NCBI GenBank assembly: GCA_023251135.1
Contig: JAHEZJ010000015.1
Location: forward strand, 1 to 62,104
Reading direction: 5' to 3'
DNA: 62,104 nt
Origin: Flavobacterium sp.
GTDB taxonomy: Bacteria; Bacteroidota; Bacteroidia; Flavobacteriales; Flavobacteriaceae
Below are positions 20,301-28,894 of this stretch, piece by piece. A model generated the notes under the pieces. That model was not told where the DNA came from. It saw nothing but the letters and a program-made list of their open reading frames with translations, and searched no databases. The position numbers and the translations under genes are program-made. Every line of letters starts with the position of its first letter. Position 1 is the first letter of the stretch.

Positions 20301-20459
20301 TTTACGGTATCGGGGAGTAATTTCTTGATTTGGACACCATTTGATGGTTTCGATCCGGAAGGTTCCAGCTACAGTGCCGGTACCAATGTTTACGGATTTA
20401 CAGGTTTGACCACTCCGCTTACACAATCATATTCATTTAGTATTAATCTAGGATTTTAA
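17328..20459 (+). CDS. SusC-like TonB-dependent outer-membrane transporter
   Basis: This 1043-residue protein has a signal peptide (residues 1-23, ending LFAQ). A carboxypeptidase-like regulatory domain spans about 25-105 (VKGSIIDERGVSMPGVNILEKG...). A plug follows (about 115-245) with the SusC-type LQGGVAGVTIS and VLKGAGATALYGILAGNGVIII motifs. The remaining barrel ends SFSINLGF. It works as a pedal-bin transporter with a SusD lipoprotein lid, importing oligomers across the outer membrane with TonB energy. The SusD gene follows 10 bp downstream. No glycoside hydrolase, peptidase or sigma/anti-sigma pair adjoins, so the substrate cannot be deduced. Confidence 0.96.
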   Translation: MKQKNFTFSFVLFLLASGILFAQKITVKGSIIDERGVSMPGVNILEKGTSNTATSGLDGDFAISVNKGSVLLFSFVGYKMNEATVTGSILNVKMNPDSKELEAVTVTAFGIKNKTKSLGYASQTLKASDIERPGQLNALESLQGGVAGVTISKTSGGVGAGVDIVIRGVSSLDPSNNNQPLIIIDGNPVNNSTAIGNVAPSKGSNSVSSGEQFSFSNRAIDINPEDIESYTVLKGAGATALYGILAGNGVIIITTKRGKEGKPKININSSISFSEVNHYPELQSKYREGLNGASYVKSTVSNSPSGFEWVNPASPGGFWSFGPEYSSSDGAGIKYRNFYKDFFKTGVTQNLGVSVSGGTEKINYFVSASTSKDEGIVPNTSYQRKTFKANGGYQISEKFKIGTSFAYTKSGGIRSNNGDKSVMSSLAYWSPSIDVNDYLTAEGKEKDYTNGIIDQPRYFTSVSNLKDDVNRIIASADFNYQATSWLNFVYRASVDNYSETRNRYVPANLDVGTAVNGFILDENIGFTGLNSSFVITANKKFGNFNTTLTLGNQILDTKNTYSNVRGEGIFITDFNNISNATNLFAYNSGQERVRNVGNFFEAKADYKEIIYLGVTGRYDQVSTLPVKNNKFDYYSANLSFLFGDLIDRNKSILSYGKLRTSWAQSGKTPPFAIFRKNIKDVNFPFNGVGGVSATSVDANPNLKAEIISTWEIGTDLRFFRDRIRLEYTFFNRVSDDQIIQRIVPQSSSITAFWDNGGSLKTTGNELTLGADWFKNPKFSWTSTLNFTQYKTKVTELPFENIIFGYDSQATNITSQVRLGDAAGTLYGQSWQRVDGKVVIGTNGLPVFNKTSTGAIAINKIGEAFPDWVATLNNTFKIQNFDIGFLLEYKKGGDAYDTARRNGIRNGVLGVTADRNESAVLDGVKSDGAGGYVPNDIPINKSLRNNYYNNTIYNTAADALIQDASWFKLRNVSVTYNMTKEALKTIGVSNLSFTVSGSNFLIWTPFDGFDPEGSSYSAGTNVYGFTGLTTPLTQSYSFSINLGF

Positions 20460-20469
20460 ATTATAAAAG

Positions 20470-22002
20470 ATGAAAAATATACTCAAAACCTTCTTGATAA
20501 TAAGCATTGTTCTAACAACTTATAGCTGTAGCGATGATTATTTTGATATAAATACACCGGGAAATGTAATACCTGATGCTAATAAGAATCTAAAAGATTT
20601 ATTGGGGCCTGCAATTTACTACACATTTGATGCTCAGTATGCTGCTTCGACCAGAGTTTCTTTGCTAACGCAATACACTTCCTCTGCACTTAATTCGTCA
20701 GTAGGGGTAGACAATCATTACGAAGAATCCTTAGATAGCTATTGGTCTTCTGCATATGTAAAAGCTTTAGGAAACCTCAAAGAAGTAGCCGATAAAGCCG
20801 ATGAAACCAAATCATCACATTACAAGGGTATTGTTCAAATTCTGCAAGCTGTAAATTTTGGATTGCTGACGGATCTGTACGGAGATATACCTTTTTCGCA
20901 GGCGTCGTTGGCCTCACAGAATTTTAAACCCGAATATGACCGTCAGGAAGAGGTTTACAAAGGTATAAACAACCTTTTAGATCAGGCAATTGCTAATTTA
21001 TCGGCTCCTAACACATCCTCTTTTACTCCGGGAAAAGAAGACCTTGTTTATGGGGGAAATGTCGGAAAATGGATAAAAGCGGCGTACACCTTTAAAGCGA
21101 GATATGCGTTGCACTTATCAAAAATCAATGCCACAACTGCTGCCAATGCTGTAGTTTCTTATTTAGCAAAAGGAATAACATCCAATGCAGATGATTTCCA
21201 ATTGATTTTCAATAAAGTACAGACAAATCCGTGGTACAATAACCAATTAGGACTTAATACCGGAAATGCATCTTATCTGATCACCAGACAATTTATTGGT
21301 TTTATGAACGGGAGCATCTTTACTTTTAAAACCGTAGCGATGGATCCCAGAATGCCATTCCTGATTGATCTTAGAAGTTATCCGGTAACAGATGGAGTTG
21401 TTAATCCTAAAGATCCAAATCCGAATGTTCCGGGTAGTTATATTGGCGGAGAACCTGGACAGGGATCAAAAGGAACACCAGCACCTAATGCTAAAATCGG
21501 GTTGTATTCTTATTATTCAAAAATAGATTCACCCCTTGTTATTTTGTCCTTTTCTGAGGTTAAACTAATGCAGGCCGAAGCACAATTTATTTTAAATGGA
21601 GGTAATGCGACAAGTACCGGAACAACTGCAATAGGGTATAGCGCCTATATGGATGCTATTGGCGCAAATATGGATAAATTAGGAGTTTCTGGTTCGGATA
21701 AAAATGCTTATTTGGGAGATGCTTCTGTCAATAAAGGTGCGGCCAATTTGCAGTTGAAGGATATTATGAGGCAAAAATATATAGCACTCTATTTGAACTG
21801 CGAAACATTTAACGATTACAGAAGGTATGATTTTTCTACAAATGTTTTTCCGGGATTAGCCCTGCCAAAAGCCGCCGATCCTGCTAATGGAGGAAAATGG
21901 ATAAGAAGATTTATTTATTCTACCAACGAAAGAAACGCTAATAAAGCAAATTATGAACTAAACTTTAAATCAATGGTCACACCCGTTTGGTGGGACAAAT
22001 AA
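20470..22002 (+). CDS. SusD/RagB-family surface lipoprotein
   Basis: This 510-residue lipoprotein has a lipobox ending at Cys20 (TTYSC). The residues after the cysteine (SDDYFD) match the acidic SDDF-type export signal reported for surface lipoproteins of F. johnsoniae, so it should be surface-exposed. The body is of the SusD-like type 2 class, with TPR-like helical segments and a C-terminal SEVKLMQAEAQFIL block. It forms the lid of the SusC transporter encoded just upstream and is in the same operon. Confidence 0.93.
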   Translation: MKNILKTFLIISIVLTTYSCSDDYFDINTPGNVIPDANKNLKDLLGPAIYYTFDAQYAASTRVSLLTQYTSSALNSSVGVDNHYEESLDSYWSSAYVKALGNLKEVADKADETKSSHYKGIVQILQAVNFGLLTDLYGDIPFSQASLASQNFKPEYDRQEEVYKGINNLLDQAIANLSAPNTSSFTPGKEDLVYGGNVGKWIKAAYTFKARYALHLSKINATTAANAVVSYLAKGITSNADDFQLIFNKVQTNPWYNNQLGLNTGNASYLITRQFIGFMNGSIFTFKTVAMDPRMPFLIDLRSYPVTDGVVNPKDPNPNVPGSYIGGEPGQGSKGTPAPNAKIGLYSYYSKIDSPLVILSFSEVKLMQAEAQFILNGGNATSTGTTAIGYSAYMDAIGANMDKLGVSGSDKNAYLGDASVNKGAANLQLKDIMRQKYIALYLNCETFNDYRRYDFSTNVFPGLALPKAADPANGGKWIRRFIYSTNERNANKANYELNFKSMVTPVWWDK

Positions 22003-22013
22003 AAACCAAAACG

Positions 22014-22045
22014 GCTCTGATCAAAAAATCAGAGCAGTTTTTTTA
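22014..22045. terminator. Terminator between SusD and PLP-enzyme genes
   Basis: GCTCTGAT and ATCAGAGC form a stem with a short A-rich loop, followed by a T run on the plus side. A weaker T-rich tail on the minus side may serve the convergent operon. Confidence 0.8.
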
Positions 22046-23074
22046 TAAGCCGCCGCTTTGATTCAAAACGTCAATTAATTTGTCTAAATCATCTTTAGTA
22101 TGATTGGCAGTAATCACAATTCGATTTAGAGGAGCTGTATCTTTTTGGTATTTGAAATTGGCAATAATAATTTTATTTCCTTTTAATGTTTCGATTAGAT
22201 TTTCATCTTCTAAATAAAGCAAAGGGTATGTTTTATCAAATTGGATTGCGTCATTTTTGATTAGTTTCTGATCGATGTACTGAAGGTTATCCAGCAGTTT
22301 CTGATGTTGTACACTGTAAATTTCGGTTGCATCAGCCAGCGTCTGAACAAAAGCAGGATTCATTCCGGCAGCTGAGACAAAGGTATCCGTGTTTTTGATC
22401 TGATTGATGAAAGAAGCATCACTGGCAATTACGCCACCACTTAAACCCAGTGCTTTTCCTAAAGACGATACCATGATTTTGCGCTTAATCGGAAGGTCGA
22501 TGCCTGAGTAAAGTCCGCAGCCGTTTTTTCCTAAAACCCCAAGCGAATGAGATTCATCGATAAGTAAAGTGATTTCTTTATGATGGGGAATTTCTTTTAA
22601 AAGCGACAAATCAACGGCTTTGGTTTGATGGGAGGGAACTCCGTCAGTAAGAATGCTGATTTTTTCTGCTTTTGCATCCAGCAGCCGCGGATTTATTTGG
22701 TTATCTATAAATACTGGTAAACTATTGGGTGTTTTAATTGCGGTATGCAAATCTGAAAAATGGAAGAAACAATCGGTGGTTTTAAGTAATTGCTCGAGGA
22801 CCAGTTTTCCGGCAAGCATTCCGGAGGATACGGTAACCGCGCTTTCGGCTTGTATGTGTCGGGCGAGAAAAGTTTCGCCGTTTTCATAAGCCGTTAGTTT
22901 TATATTGGCATTTCTGGAGCTTCCATAGGTGGTTCCCCATCGAAGCATATTTTTAATGACCAATTCCTGAAAAGCCCTGTTTGTGGGTAATCCCAAATAA
23001 GCTGTTCCTCCAAAATACAAATAATGCTCCTGATTGATTTCAATGATTCTGTCCGGAAATTGATCGACGTTCAT
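22043..23074 (-). CDS. Alpha-oxoamine-synthase-like PLP enzyme
   Basis: This 343-residue fold-I PLP enzyme resembles 8-amino-7-oxononanoate synthase and 2-amino-3-ketobutyrate CoA ligase. It has FGGTAYLGL near residue 21, GSSRNANI at about 51, the DESHSLGVLG cofactor motif at about 173-182, and the PLP lysine Lys207 in SSLGKALGLSGG. It is shorter than usual (about 380-400) and the family's glycine-rich GSGGSR stretch is altered to GSSRNAN. It is the last gene of a three-gene operon, 5 bp after the dipeptide epimerase, with no biotin genes near. I therefore do not call it bioF. The substrate is unknown. Confidence 0.8.
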   Translation of the reverse strand: MNVDQFPDRIIEINQEHYLYFGGTAYLGLPTNRAFQELVIKNMLRWGTTYGSSRNANIKLTAYENGETFLARHIQAESAVTVSSGMLAGKLVLEQLLKTTDCFFHFSDLHTAIKTPNSLPVFIDNQINPRLLDAKAEKISILTDGVPSHQTKAVDLSLLKEIPHHKEITLLIDESHSLGVLGKNGCGLYSGIDLPIKRKIMVSSLGKALGLSGGVIASDASFINQIKNTDTFVSAAGMNPAFVQTLADATEIYSVQHQKLLDNLQYIDQKLIKNDAIQFDKTYPLLYLEDENLIETLKGNKIIIANFKYQKDTAPLNRIVITANHTKDDLDKLIDVLNQSGGL

Positions 23075-23079
23075 AGTAG

Positions 23080-24090
23080 TTAGATTAAAGTAACTCCGGT
23101 TCCGTTAAGTTCAGAATAATGGATTACACCATTTTTTATAGTGACACCGGTGGCAATATCCTCGGCTAAAAGTAAGGCTCCATCCATATCCACATAATCC
23201 AGTTGAGGTAATAGGTGCGCAATTGCCGAGATTCCAACGGTAGATTCGGTCATGCAGCCTACCATAGTTTTTAGCCCTAATTTTTTGGCTTCCTCAATCA
23301 TGCGTTTCCCCGGAGTCAAACCACCGCATTTCACCAATTTTACATTTACTCCGTGAAAGTGATTGAAACATTTGGCGACATCTTCTTCAATAATGCAGCT
23401 TTCGTCGGCTACTATAGGTAAGACAGAATGTTTAAAAACTTCCTTATGCGCTTGCCAGTCATCGGCTTTCATGGGCTGTTCCAGAAATTCTACACCTAGT
23501 TTTTTGAGCTCAATGGCGTTGTTTATGGTTTCCTCAACATCCCAGCCGCAATTGGCATCGATTCTGAAAATAGCATCGGTATGTTTTCGAAGTTCTTTGA
23601 CAATAGCAATGTCTTCTTTGGTGCCTAGTTTAATTTTGTAAATAGGCCAGGGAAGCTCCTGCATTTTTGAAACCATTTTTTCTATAGAAGCAATGCCAAT
23701 CGTATAATCTGTCAGCGGATTTCGATCAATAGTGTAATTCCATAAATCGTATAGCTTTTTGCCTTTTTTGCGTGCGTATAGGTCGTTATAAGCCATGTCT
23801 AATGCACATAAAGCAAACATGTCATTCTTTAAATACGGATAGATTTTTGCCCAGAAAACTTCAGGAGTTTCATCGGTTGTGTTTTCGATAATGGCTCTGA
23901 TTTTTTCCAAATCCTGAATCATCACCGGAACGGTTGTTTTGTAATACGGATTTGAAGTGGCCTCTCCAAAACCCGAAAAACCATCGCTTTTGAGCTCTAC
24001 AATTAGCGAAGGCTGAAAATCAATTGATTCTCTGGAAATGGTAAAAGTATGTTTGAGTTTTAGATTGTACTCTCTTAAAATTAATTCCAT
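23080..24090 (-). CDS. Dipeptide epimerase (L-Ala-D/L-Glu epimerase-like, enolase superfamily)
   Basis: This 336-residue enolase-superfamily protein has an N-terminal capping domain and a C-terminal barrel. Visible active-site elements are KIKLG (catalytic Lys pair), DANCGW, EQPM and DES for Mg2+, KLVKCGG for the second catalytic lysine, and a terminal DMDG. These are the hallmarks of muconate-lactonizing-subgroup dipeptide epimerases, which interconvert L-Ala-D-Glu and L-Ala-L-Glu during murein peptide recycling. Some relatives prefer other dipeptides, so specificity is not certain. It is cytoplasmic and sits in the middle of an operon with an esterase and a PLP enzyme. Confidence 0.9.
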   Translation of the reverse strand: MELILREYNLKLKHTFTISRESIDFQPSLIVELKSDGFSGFGEATSNPYYKTTVPVMIQDLEKIRAIIENTTDETPEVFWAKIYPYLKNDMFALCALDMAYNDLYARKKGKKLYDLWNYTIDRNPLTDYTIGIASIEKMVSKMQELPWPIYKIKLGTKEDIAIVKELRKHTDAIFRIDANCGWDVEETINNAIELKKLGVEFLEQPMKADDWQAHKEVFKHSVLPIVADESCIIEEDVAKCFNHFHGVNVKLVKCGGLTPGKRMIEEAKKLGLKTMVGCMTESTVGISAIAHLLPQLDYVDMDGALLLAEDIATGVTIKNGVIHYSELNGTGVTLI

Positions 24091-24105
24091 AAGTCTGTTT
24101 TTTAG

Positions 24106-24909
24106 TTAATACCCCAGCCAGATTATAGCTTTCGCAAAACCATCACGCCAAAGTTTTTCATTATATTCACCTCCTTTTACAATTTTAGATTTGGTCAGAT
24201 GAAGGCAATAACAGCGTTTCGTATCTAATAAACGCTCCATTTTTGTCATATCGGTTACCATATCATCGCTTTCTTTGTCTCCGCATAAAAAATAAATCTT
24301 GGTTTTGATTTTAGGAGTTTGTGTTGTCAAAGTATAAATGTCATTCGAAAACCAGAAGGATGGCGAGAATATGCCCGCTTTTCCAAAGGTTTCCGGGTAT
24401 TTTAGCAAGGCGTAATACGAAACTAATCCGCCAAGCGAACTTCCCATAATAAGGGTATTTTTTGCCTTGGTTTTTGTTTTGTAATGCTGATCAATATACG
24501 GCTTTAAGGTATTTACAATAAAATCGAGATAATTATCGGCATTTCCTCCACCATATTTTTCATTTTTATAGGGCGTTAATTCGCTTACACGATTGTCATT
24601 TCCGTGTTCAATACCCACTACAATTACGGGTGCTTTAAGGCTATCCAGTTTTTCGTCTACATTCCATTCGCCTGCATACGAGGCTTTGGCATCAAACAAA
24701 TTCTGAGCATCGTGCATATACATCACGGAGTATCTTTTTTTGGCTGTAGCCGAATAACCATCAGGAAGATAAAGCCATATTTTTTTGGTGGTTTTTAATT
24801 GAGTGGCTTCAATTGTAAAAGTCGATACGTTTTTGGAAGCAGTACTGTTCTGTGCGCTGGCGATAGCCGTTACCCATAAGAAAATAAAAAAGAAAAATCT
24901 CCTAATCAT
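24106..24909 (-). CDS. Secreted esterase (enterochelin-esterase-like alpha/beta hydrolase)
   Basis: This 267-residue protein has a signal peptide (residues 1-19, ending AIASAQ). The mature part is a PF00756-type putative esterase, with YMHDAQNLFD near residue 67 and the nucleophile elbow GSSLGGLVSYY at about 156 (central serine). Substrates of the family include ferric-siderophore esters, acyl and feruloyl esters, and peptides. It is the first gene of the epimerase operon (15 bp to the next start). It is periplasmic, whereas the other two products look cytoplasmic, so the functional link is unclear. Confidence 0.88.
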   Translation of the reverse strand: MIRRFFFFIFLWVTAIASAQNSTASKNVSTFTIEATQLKTTKKIWLYLPDGYSATAKKRYSVMYMHDAQNLFDAKASYAGEWNVDEKLDSLKAPVIVVGIEHGNDNRVSELTPYKNEKYGGGNADNYLDFIVNTLKPYIDQHYKTKTKAKNTLIMGSSLGGLVSYYALLKYPETFGKAGIFSPSFWFSNDIYTLTTQTPKIKTKIYFLCGDKESDDMVTDMTKMERLLDTKRCYCLHLTKSKIVKGGEYNEKLWRDGFAKAIIWLGY

Positions 24910-24965
24910 GAGTACTGTTGCGTTTTAGATTTAAAAACAATATTTTAGCTAAAAATAATAAATTG

Positions 24966-25367
24966 ATGAATACCGAAACAGAAAAGAGAAGTTTACTTTT
25001 AGAAATGATTGCTTTTTCTACCGTTGACGGGCAGTTGCATAAGAGAGAGTATGATTTTTTGTGGCTGGTAGCCCAGGAGCTTAATATTGGCCCGGATGAT
25101 TTTCGTGATTTATTTCATCAGGAAAGCGCTGGTACCGTTATCAAATCGGAGTTTCAGCGCATTCAACAGTTTTACAGACTGGCCTTGATTATGTATTGTG
25201 ATGGTATTTTGCATGAAAAAGAAGCAAAAGCCATACAGCAAATTTCCATTGAAATGGGATTGAATCCAAACGCTACCAGACGTGTTTTAGATTTAATGAA
25301 AAATGCGCCAAACGCTATAATTGACCCTAAAGTTTTATTGAAAGTTTTTCAGGAACAGCACAATTAG
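24966..25367 (+). CDS. TerB-like (tellurite resistance TerB family) protein
   Basis: This 133-residue all-helical protein starts at the ATG at 24966 (MNTETEKRSLLLEM). The frame is open to 24918, but the earlier start lies too close to the divergent esterase start at 24909. It shows the TerB-like pattern of two DG(I/Q)LH-type acidic helix starts (VDGQLHKREYDFL and CDGILHEKEAKAI), which bind metal in known TerB proteins. It is cytoplasmic, with no membrane segment. No other ter gene is near, so a role in tellurite resistance should not be assumed. Confidence 0.75.
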   Translation: MNTETEKRSLLLEMIAFSTVDGQLHKREYDFLWLVAQELNIGPDDFRDLFHQESAGTVIKSEFQRIQQFYRLALIMYCDGILHEKEAKAIQQISIEMGLNPNATRRVLDLMKNAPNAIIDPKVLLKVFQEQHN

Positions 25368-25423
25368 TTTTACCAAAGTTTTGATCGTTTGAACGAAGCC
25401 GATGCCATTCAAAATAAATAAGG

Positions 25424-26653
25424 TTAGCCTTTTTTAATAGACATTTTTAAGCCTATACCGGTTTGAAAATCGGGTGCATTGTCTAAATTTAAATCTTCTC
25501 TGAAGTATATAAAATAAGAAAATCTCTTTGTGGAGTAGGTACAGATAAAATTCCATCCTTCTAAGTTTTCATATAAATGAGAGATCGTTTTTTGCCAATG
25601 GGTATTTATTCTTTCTCCCGTCAGAACGATATAATCCCGCTCATTTCTTTTGTTGTAAGAAGTCTGAAAATTATAATTAATACCATACGAAATACGGTTG
25701 TTGTTTTTGAGTTTTACCTTATAATCAATAAGACCTTCAAAACTATAAAAGAAATCCTGACTGCTGATATTGACACGGTCGCCATATTCTAAAAAATGCT
25801 GGCGCAAAACTCCTGCACTGGCACCAAAGCTTAGGATGTTTTTGTTTTTAATGATTTTCTTTTTCAGAATAGAAGCAGAAACTCCAAGATCCGCTACCGG
25901 ATTGTATTTAGAGGTATTAATCCCAAGTTGTGTTCCAAAATTCAAATAGATATGATGTTTTTCATTCATTTCCAATTTAGGATAATAGTTGTAATTGATA
26001 TCAATTCCGGGAATAGTGAAATTGCCATTATTCAGGGTTAGAACCTTATTTTGATCATCCTTATACGATATTCCTGCTTTGTTGAGACCATAATGACGAC
26101 GTGAAAACGGATCTTCGCCACCGGCAATATTGCTGTGAAACCATTCGATTGTTTCATCTGAGGTAAAAATAGAGTAGGGATATTTTCCGCCATCGAGCGA
26201 GTTCATTCGCAAACCGAAATTAAGTTCGTGCTGTACTGTAATAGGTAATGTAAAAGTCAATCGATACGATCGAATAACTCCATCTGCAACAAACTCTTTA
26301 GTATTGGCGGGAACTTTGTTTAAATCAAAGGAAAACTCTCGTGTATGCCAGGCTAAATTTTTGGCTATTTCCCGATCGTTAGGATCTGTTAATTCGTATG
26401 ATTTAACATAAGGAAGCGCGACATTACCGCTCGAAACTTCAAATGAAAAAGAATATTTATCGGGAGAACGAACATTAAAATTGTGATTCAGTCTGGAAAT
26501 ATAAATCCCAAACGGATGATTAGAAAGAATATTCGGTTTTATAATGTCCGAGGAATTTTCTATTTCGGTATTCCAAAAATCATTATTTTCAGATTGTGCG
26601 ACAGCAGTAGCGTTGAAAGCAAAAAAAACAAAAAGGAATAGGTGGTATTTCAT
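25424..26653 (-). CDS. Outer-membrane beta-barrel protein, DUF3187-like
   Basis: This 409-residue protein has a signal peptide ending VAQ (about residue 20) and then alternating polar/hydrophobic strands consistent with a beta-barrel (SYGINYNFQTSYNKRN, FSYFIYFRED). The segment DETIEWFHSNIAGGEDPFSRR near residues 165-185 resembles the conserved FHxxFGxxxxxR region I recall for DUF3187 outer-membrane proteins, though I am not certain. It is likely an outer-membrane protein of unknown function. It is monocistronic and tail-to-tail with the TerB-like gene. Confidence 0.6.
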   Translation of the reverse strand: MKYHLFLFVFFAFNATAVAQSENNDFWNTEIENSSDIIKPNILSNHPFGIYISRLNHNFNVRSPDKYSFSFEVSSGNVALPYVKSYELTDPNDREIAKNLAWHTREFSFDLNKVPANTKEFVADGVIRSYRLTFTLPITVQHELNFGLRMNSLDGGKYPYSIFTSDETIEWFHSNIAGGEDPFSRRHYGLNKAGISYKDDQNKVLTLNNGNFTIPGIDINYNYYPKLEMNEKHHIYLNFGTQLGINTSKYNPVADLGVSASILKKKIIKNKNILSFGASAGVLRQHFLEYGDRVNISSQDFFYSFEGLIDYKVKLKNNNRISYGINYNFQTSYNKRNERDYIVLTGERINTHWQKTISHLYENLEGWNFICTYSTKRFSYFIYFREDLNLDNAPDFQTGIGLKMSIKKG

Positions 26654-26776
26654 TTTGGAGTTTGAAAATTTTGTTAAAACTAATCAATTTGAAATTCCTT
26701 ATAAAACATTTTTTAAATAATTTTAAGAATAAATTCCTCCTTTGTTTTTTATGCGTATTATTTTAAAATGATGTAT

Positions 26777-28768
26777 TTAAGACAGTTGCTCCTGTAGTTT
26801 TTTAATTTCGTCACGCAGCTTTGCCGCTTGTAAAAAGTCCAGCTCTTTGGCTGCTTTCTCCATTGACTTTCGTTTTTCACGAATCATTTTTTCCAGTTCC
26901 GGCTTCGATAAATAAGCGGTTTGAGGTTCTGCTGCAACCGGTATGGGATGTCCTAATTCATATTCCACCAGCGGATTTTTAGTAAAGGCACTATCAATTT
27001 TCTTGTTTAGGGCCTGAGGTATGATGTTATTTTCAGTATTATAATTGATCTGTTTTGTTCTGCGATAATTGGTTTCGTCGATCGTTTTTTGCATGCTTGC
27101 AGTAATCTTATCAGCATACATAATTGCTTTTCCGTTTAGGTTCCTAGCGGCACGGCCAATGGTTTGAGTCAGCGATCTGTGACTTCTTAAAAAGCCTTCT
27201 TTGTCGGCATCTAAAATAGCAACAAGCGAAACTTCGGGTAGATCCAGACCTTCACGAAGTAAGTTTACTCCAATTAGAACGTCAAAAATACCTTTACGCA
27301 AGTCCTGCATGATTTCAATACGTTCCAGCGTATCGACATCAGAGTGAATATATCGGCAACGAATGTTTACCTTGGTTAAATATTTGGCTAGTTCTTCGGC
27401 CATTCTCTTCGTCAGCGTAGTCACTAAAACTCTTTCGTCCAATTCACAACGCACCTGAATTTCTTCGATCAAATCATCAATCTGATTCAAACTTGGTCGG
27501 ATTTCAATAATTGGATCTAATAAGCCGGTTGGACGAATGACTTGTTCGACATAAATTCCGTCTGTTTTTTGTAGCTCATAATCGGCAGGTGTTGCAGATA
27601 CGTAGATTACCTGATTTTGCATGGCTTCAAACTCCTCAAACTTCAAAGGTCGGTTGTCCATTGCGGCCGGCAAACGGAAACCGTATTCGACCAGATTTTC
27701 TTTTCGGCTGCGGTCACCTCCGTACATGGCATGAACCTGTGAGACTGTTACGTGGCTTTCGTCGACCACCATCAGATAATCATCTGGGAAATAGTCTAAC
27801 AGACAGAAAGGGCGGGTTCCGGCTTCTCTTCCGTCCAGATATCTTGAATAATTCTCAATTCCGGAGCAATAGCCCAGTTCGCGAATCATTTCTAAATCAA
27901 AATTAGTACGTTCTTCCAAACGTTTTGCTTCCAGATGTTTTCCTATTTCTTTAAAATAATCAACCTGTTTGACTAAGTCCTGCTGGATTTCCCAAATAGC
28001 GTTTTGCAAAACATCAGGGGAAGTCACAAACATATTGGCCGGATAAATCGTCAGTCGCTGAAATTTTTCAATGACTTGCGAGGTCTTGGCATCAAAAGAC
28101 TCTATCTCCTCGATTTCATCACCAAAGAAGTGAATTCTAAAAGCATCATCGGCATAACTTGGGTATACTTCAACTGTATCTCCTTTTATTCGGAATGTTC
28201 CGGGCGTAAAATCTGCCTCGGTTCTGGAGTATAAACTCTGAACCAGACTGTGTAATAATTTGGTTCGGGAGATAACCTGATCTCTCGCTATTTCAATAAC
28301 GTTTTTCTGAAATTCAACAGGATTCCCAATACCATACAAACAGGAAACGGAAGCTACAACTAAAATATCACGACGTCCGGAAAGCAGCGAAGAGGTAGTG
28401 CTCAAACGCATTTTTTCCAGCTCCTCGTTGATGGACAGGTCTTTCTCGATAAACACTCCGCTAACCGGCATAAAAGCTTCCGGCTGATAATAATCGTAGT
28501 AGGAAACAAAGTACTCTACAGCATTGTTGGGAAAGAATTGCTTGAATTCAGAATACAACTGTGCGGCCAACGTTTTGTTGTGCGCCAGAACCAAAGTTGG
28601 TCGCTGAACTTCCTGAATGACATTGGCTACCGTAAAGGTTTTTCCGGATCCCGTAACTCCTAACAGAGTCTGGTATTTTTCACCATCTATAATGCCTTGT
28701 GAAAGTTTTTCAATTGCTTGCGGCTGATCACCTTTTGGACTGTATTCAGAGGATACCTGGAAATTCAT
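26777..28768 (-). CDS. uvrB: Excinuclease ABC subunit B
   Basis: DNA-damage-recognition helicase of nucleotide excision repair. It is loaded by UvrA and makes the pre-incision complex with UvrC. The 663 residues show the Walker A motif GVTGSGKT near residue 38, the beta-hairpin region YYDYYQPEAF, the DESHV Walker B, helicase motifs VIGVNLLREGLDLPEV and QTIGRAARN, and the C-terminal UVR domain (about 625-660, KAAKELDFLQAAKLRDEI). Length is typical. It is cytoplasmic and monocistronic. Confidence 0.98.
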   Translation of the reverse strand: MNFQVSSEYSPKGDQPQAIEKLSQGIIDGEKYQTLLGVTGSGKTFTVANVIQEVQRPTLVLAHNKTLAAQLYSEFKQFFPNNAVEYFVSYYDYYQPEAFMPVSGVFIEKDLSINEELEKMRLSTTSSLLSGRRDILVVASVSCLYGIGNPVEFQKNVIEIARDQVISRTKLLHSLVQSLYSRTEADFTPGTFRIKGDTVEVYPSYADDAFRIHFFGDEIEEIESFDAKTSQVIEKFQRLTIYPANMFVTSPDVLQNAIWEIQQDLVKQVDYFKEIGKHLEAKRLEERTNFDLEMIRELGYCSGIENYSRYLDGREAGTRPFCLLDYFPDDYLMVVDESHVTVSQVHAMYGGDRSRKENLVEYGFRLPAAMDNRPLKFEEFEAMQNQVIYVSATPADYELQKTDGIYVEQVIRPTGLLDPIIEIRPSLNQIDDLIEEIQVRCELDERVLVTTLTKRMAEELAKYLTKVNIRCRYIHSDVDTLERIEIMQDLRKGIFDVLIGVNLLREGLDLPEVSLVAILDADKEGFLRSHRSLTQTIGRAARNLNGKAIMYADKITASMQKTIDETNYRRTKQINYNTENNIIPQALNKKIDSAFTKNPLVEYELGHPIPVAAEPQTAYLSKPELEKMIREKRKSMEKAAKELDFLQAAKLRDEIKKLQEQLS

Positions 28769-28894
28769 TTTTGGACGATGAAAGATTAGTTTTGTAAAGA
28801 TACAAAGTTTGGATTCTATATAAAAACTTAAAAAGAGGATGAATTAAACGGAGTTAGGTTTACTGTAAATTCCCGTAAGCACTGTGTTTTTTAT

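Noticed and set aside
24966-25367. Tellurite-resistance island
   Set aside because: Only a lone TerB-like gene is present. No terC, terD or related genes are in the window.
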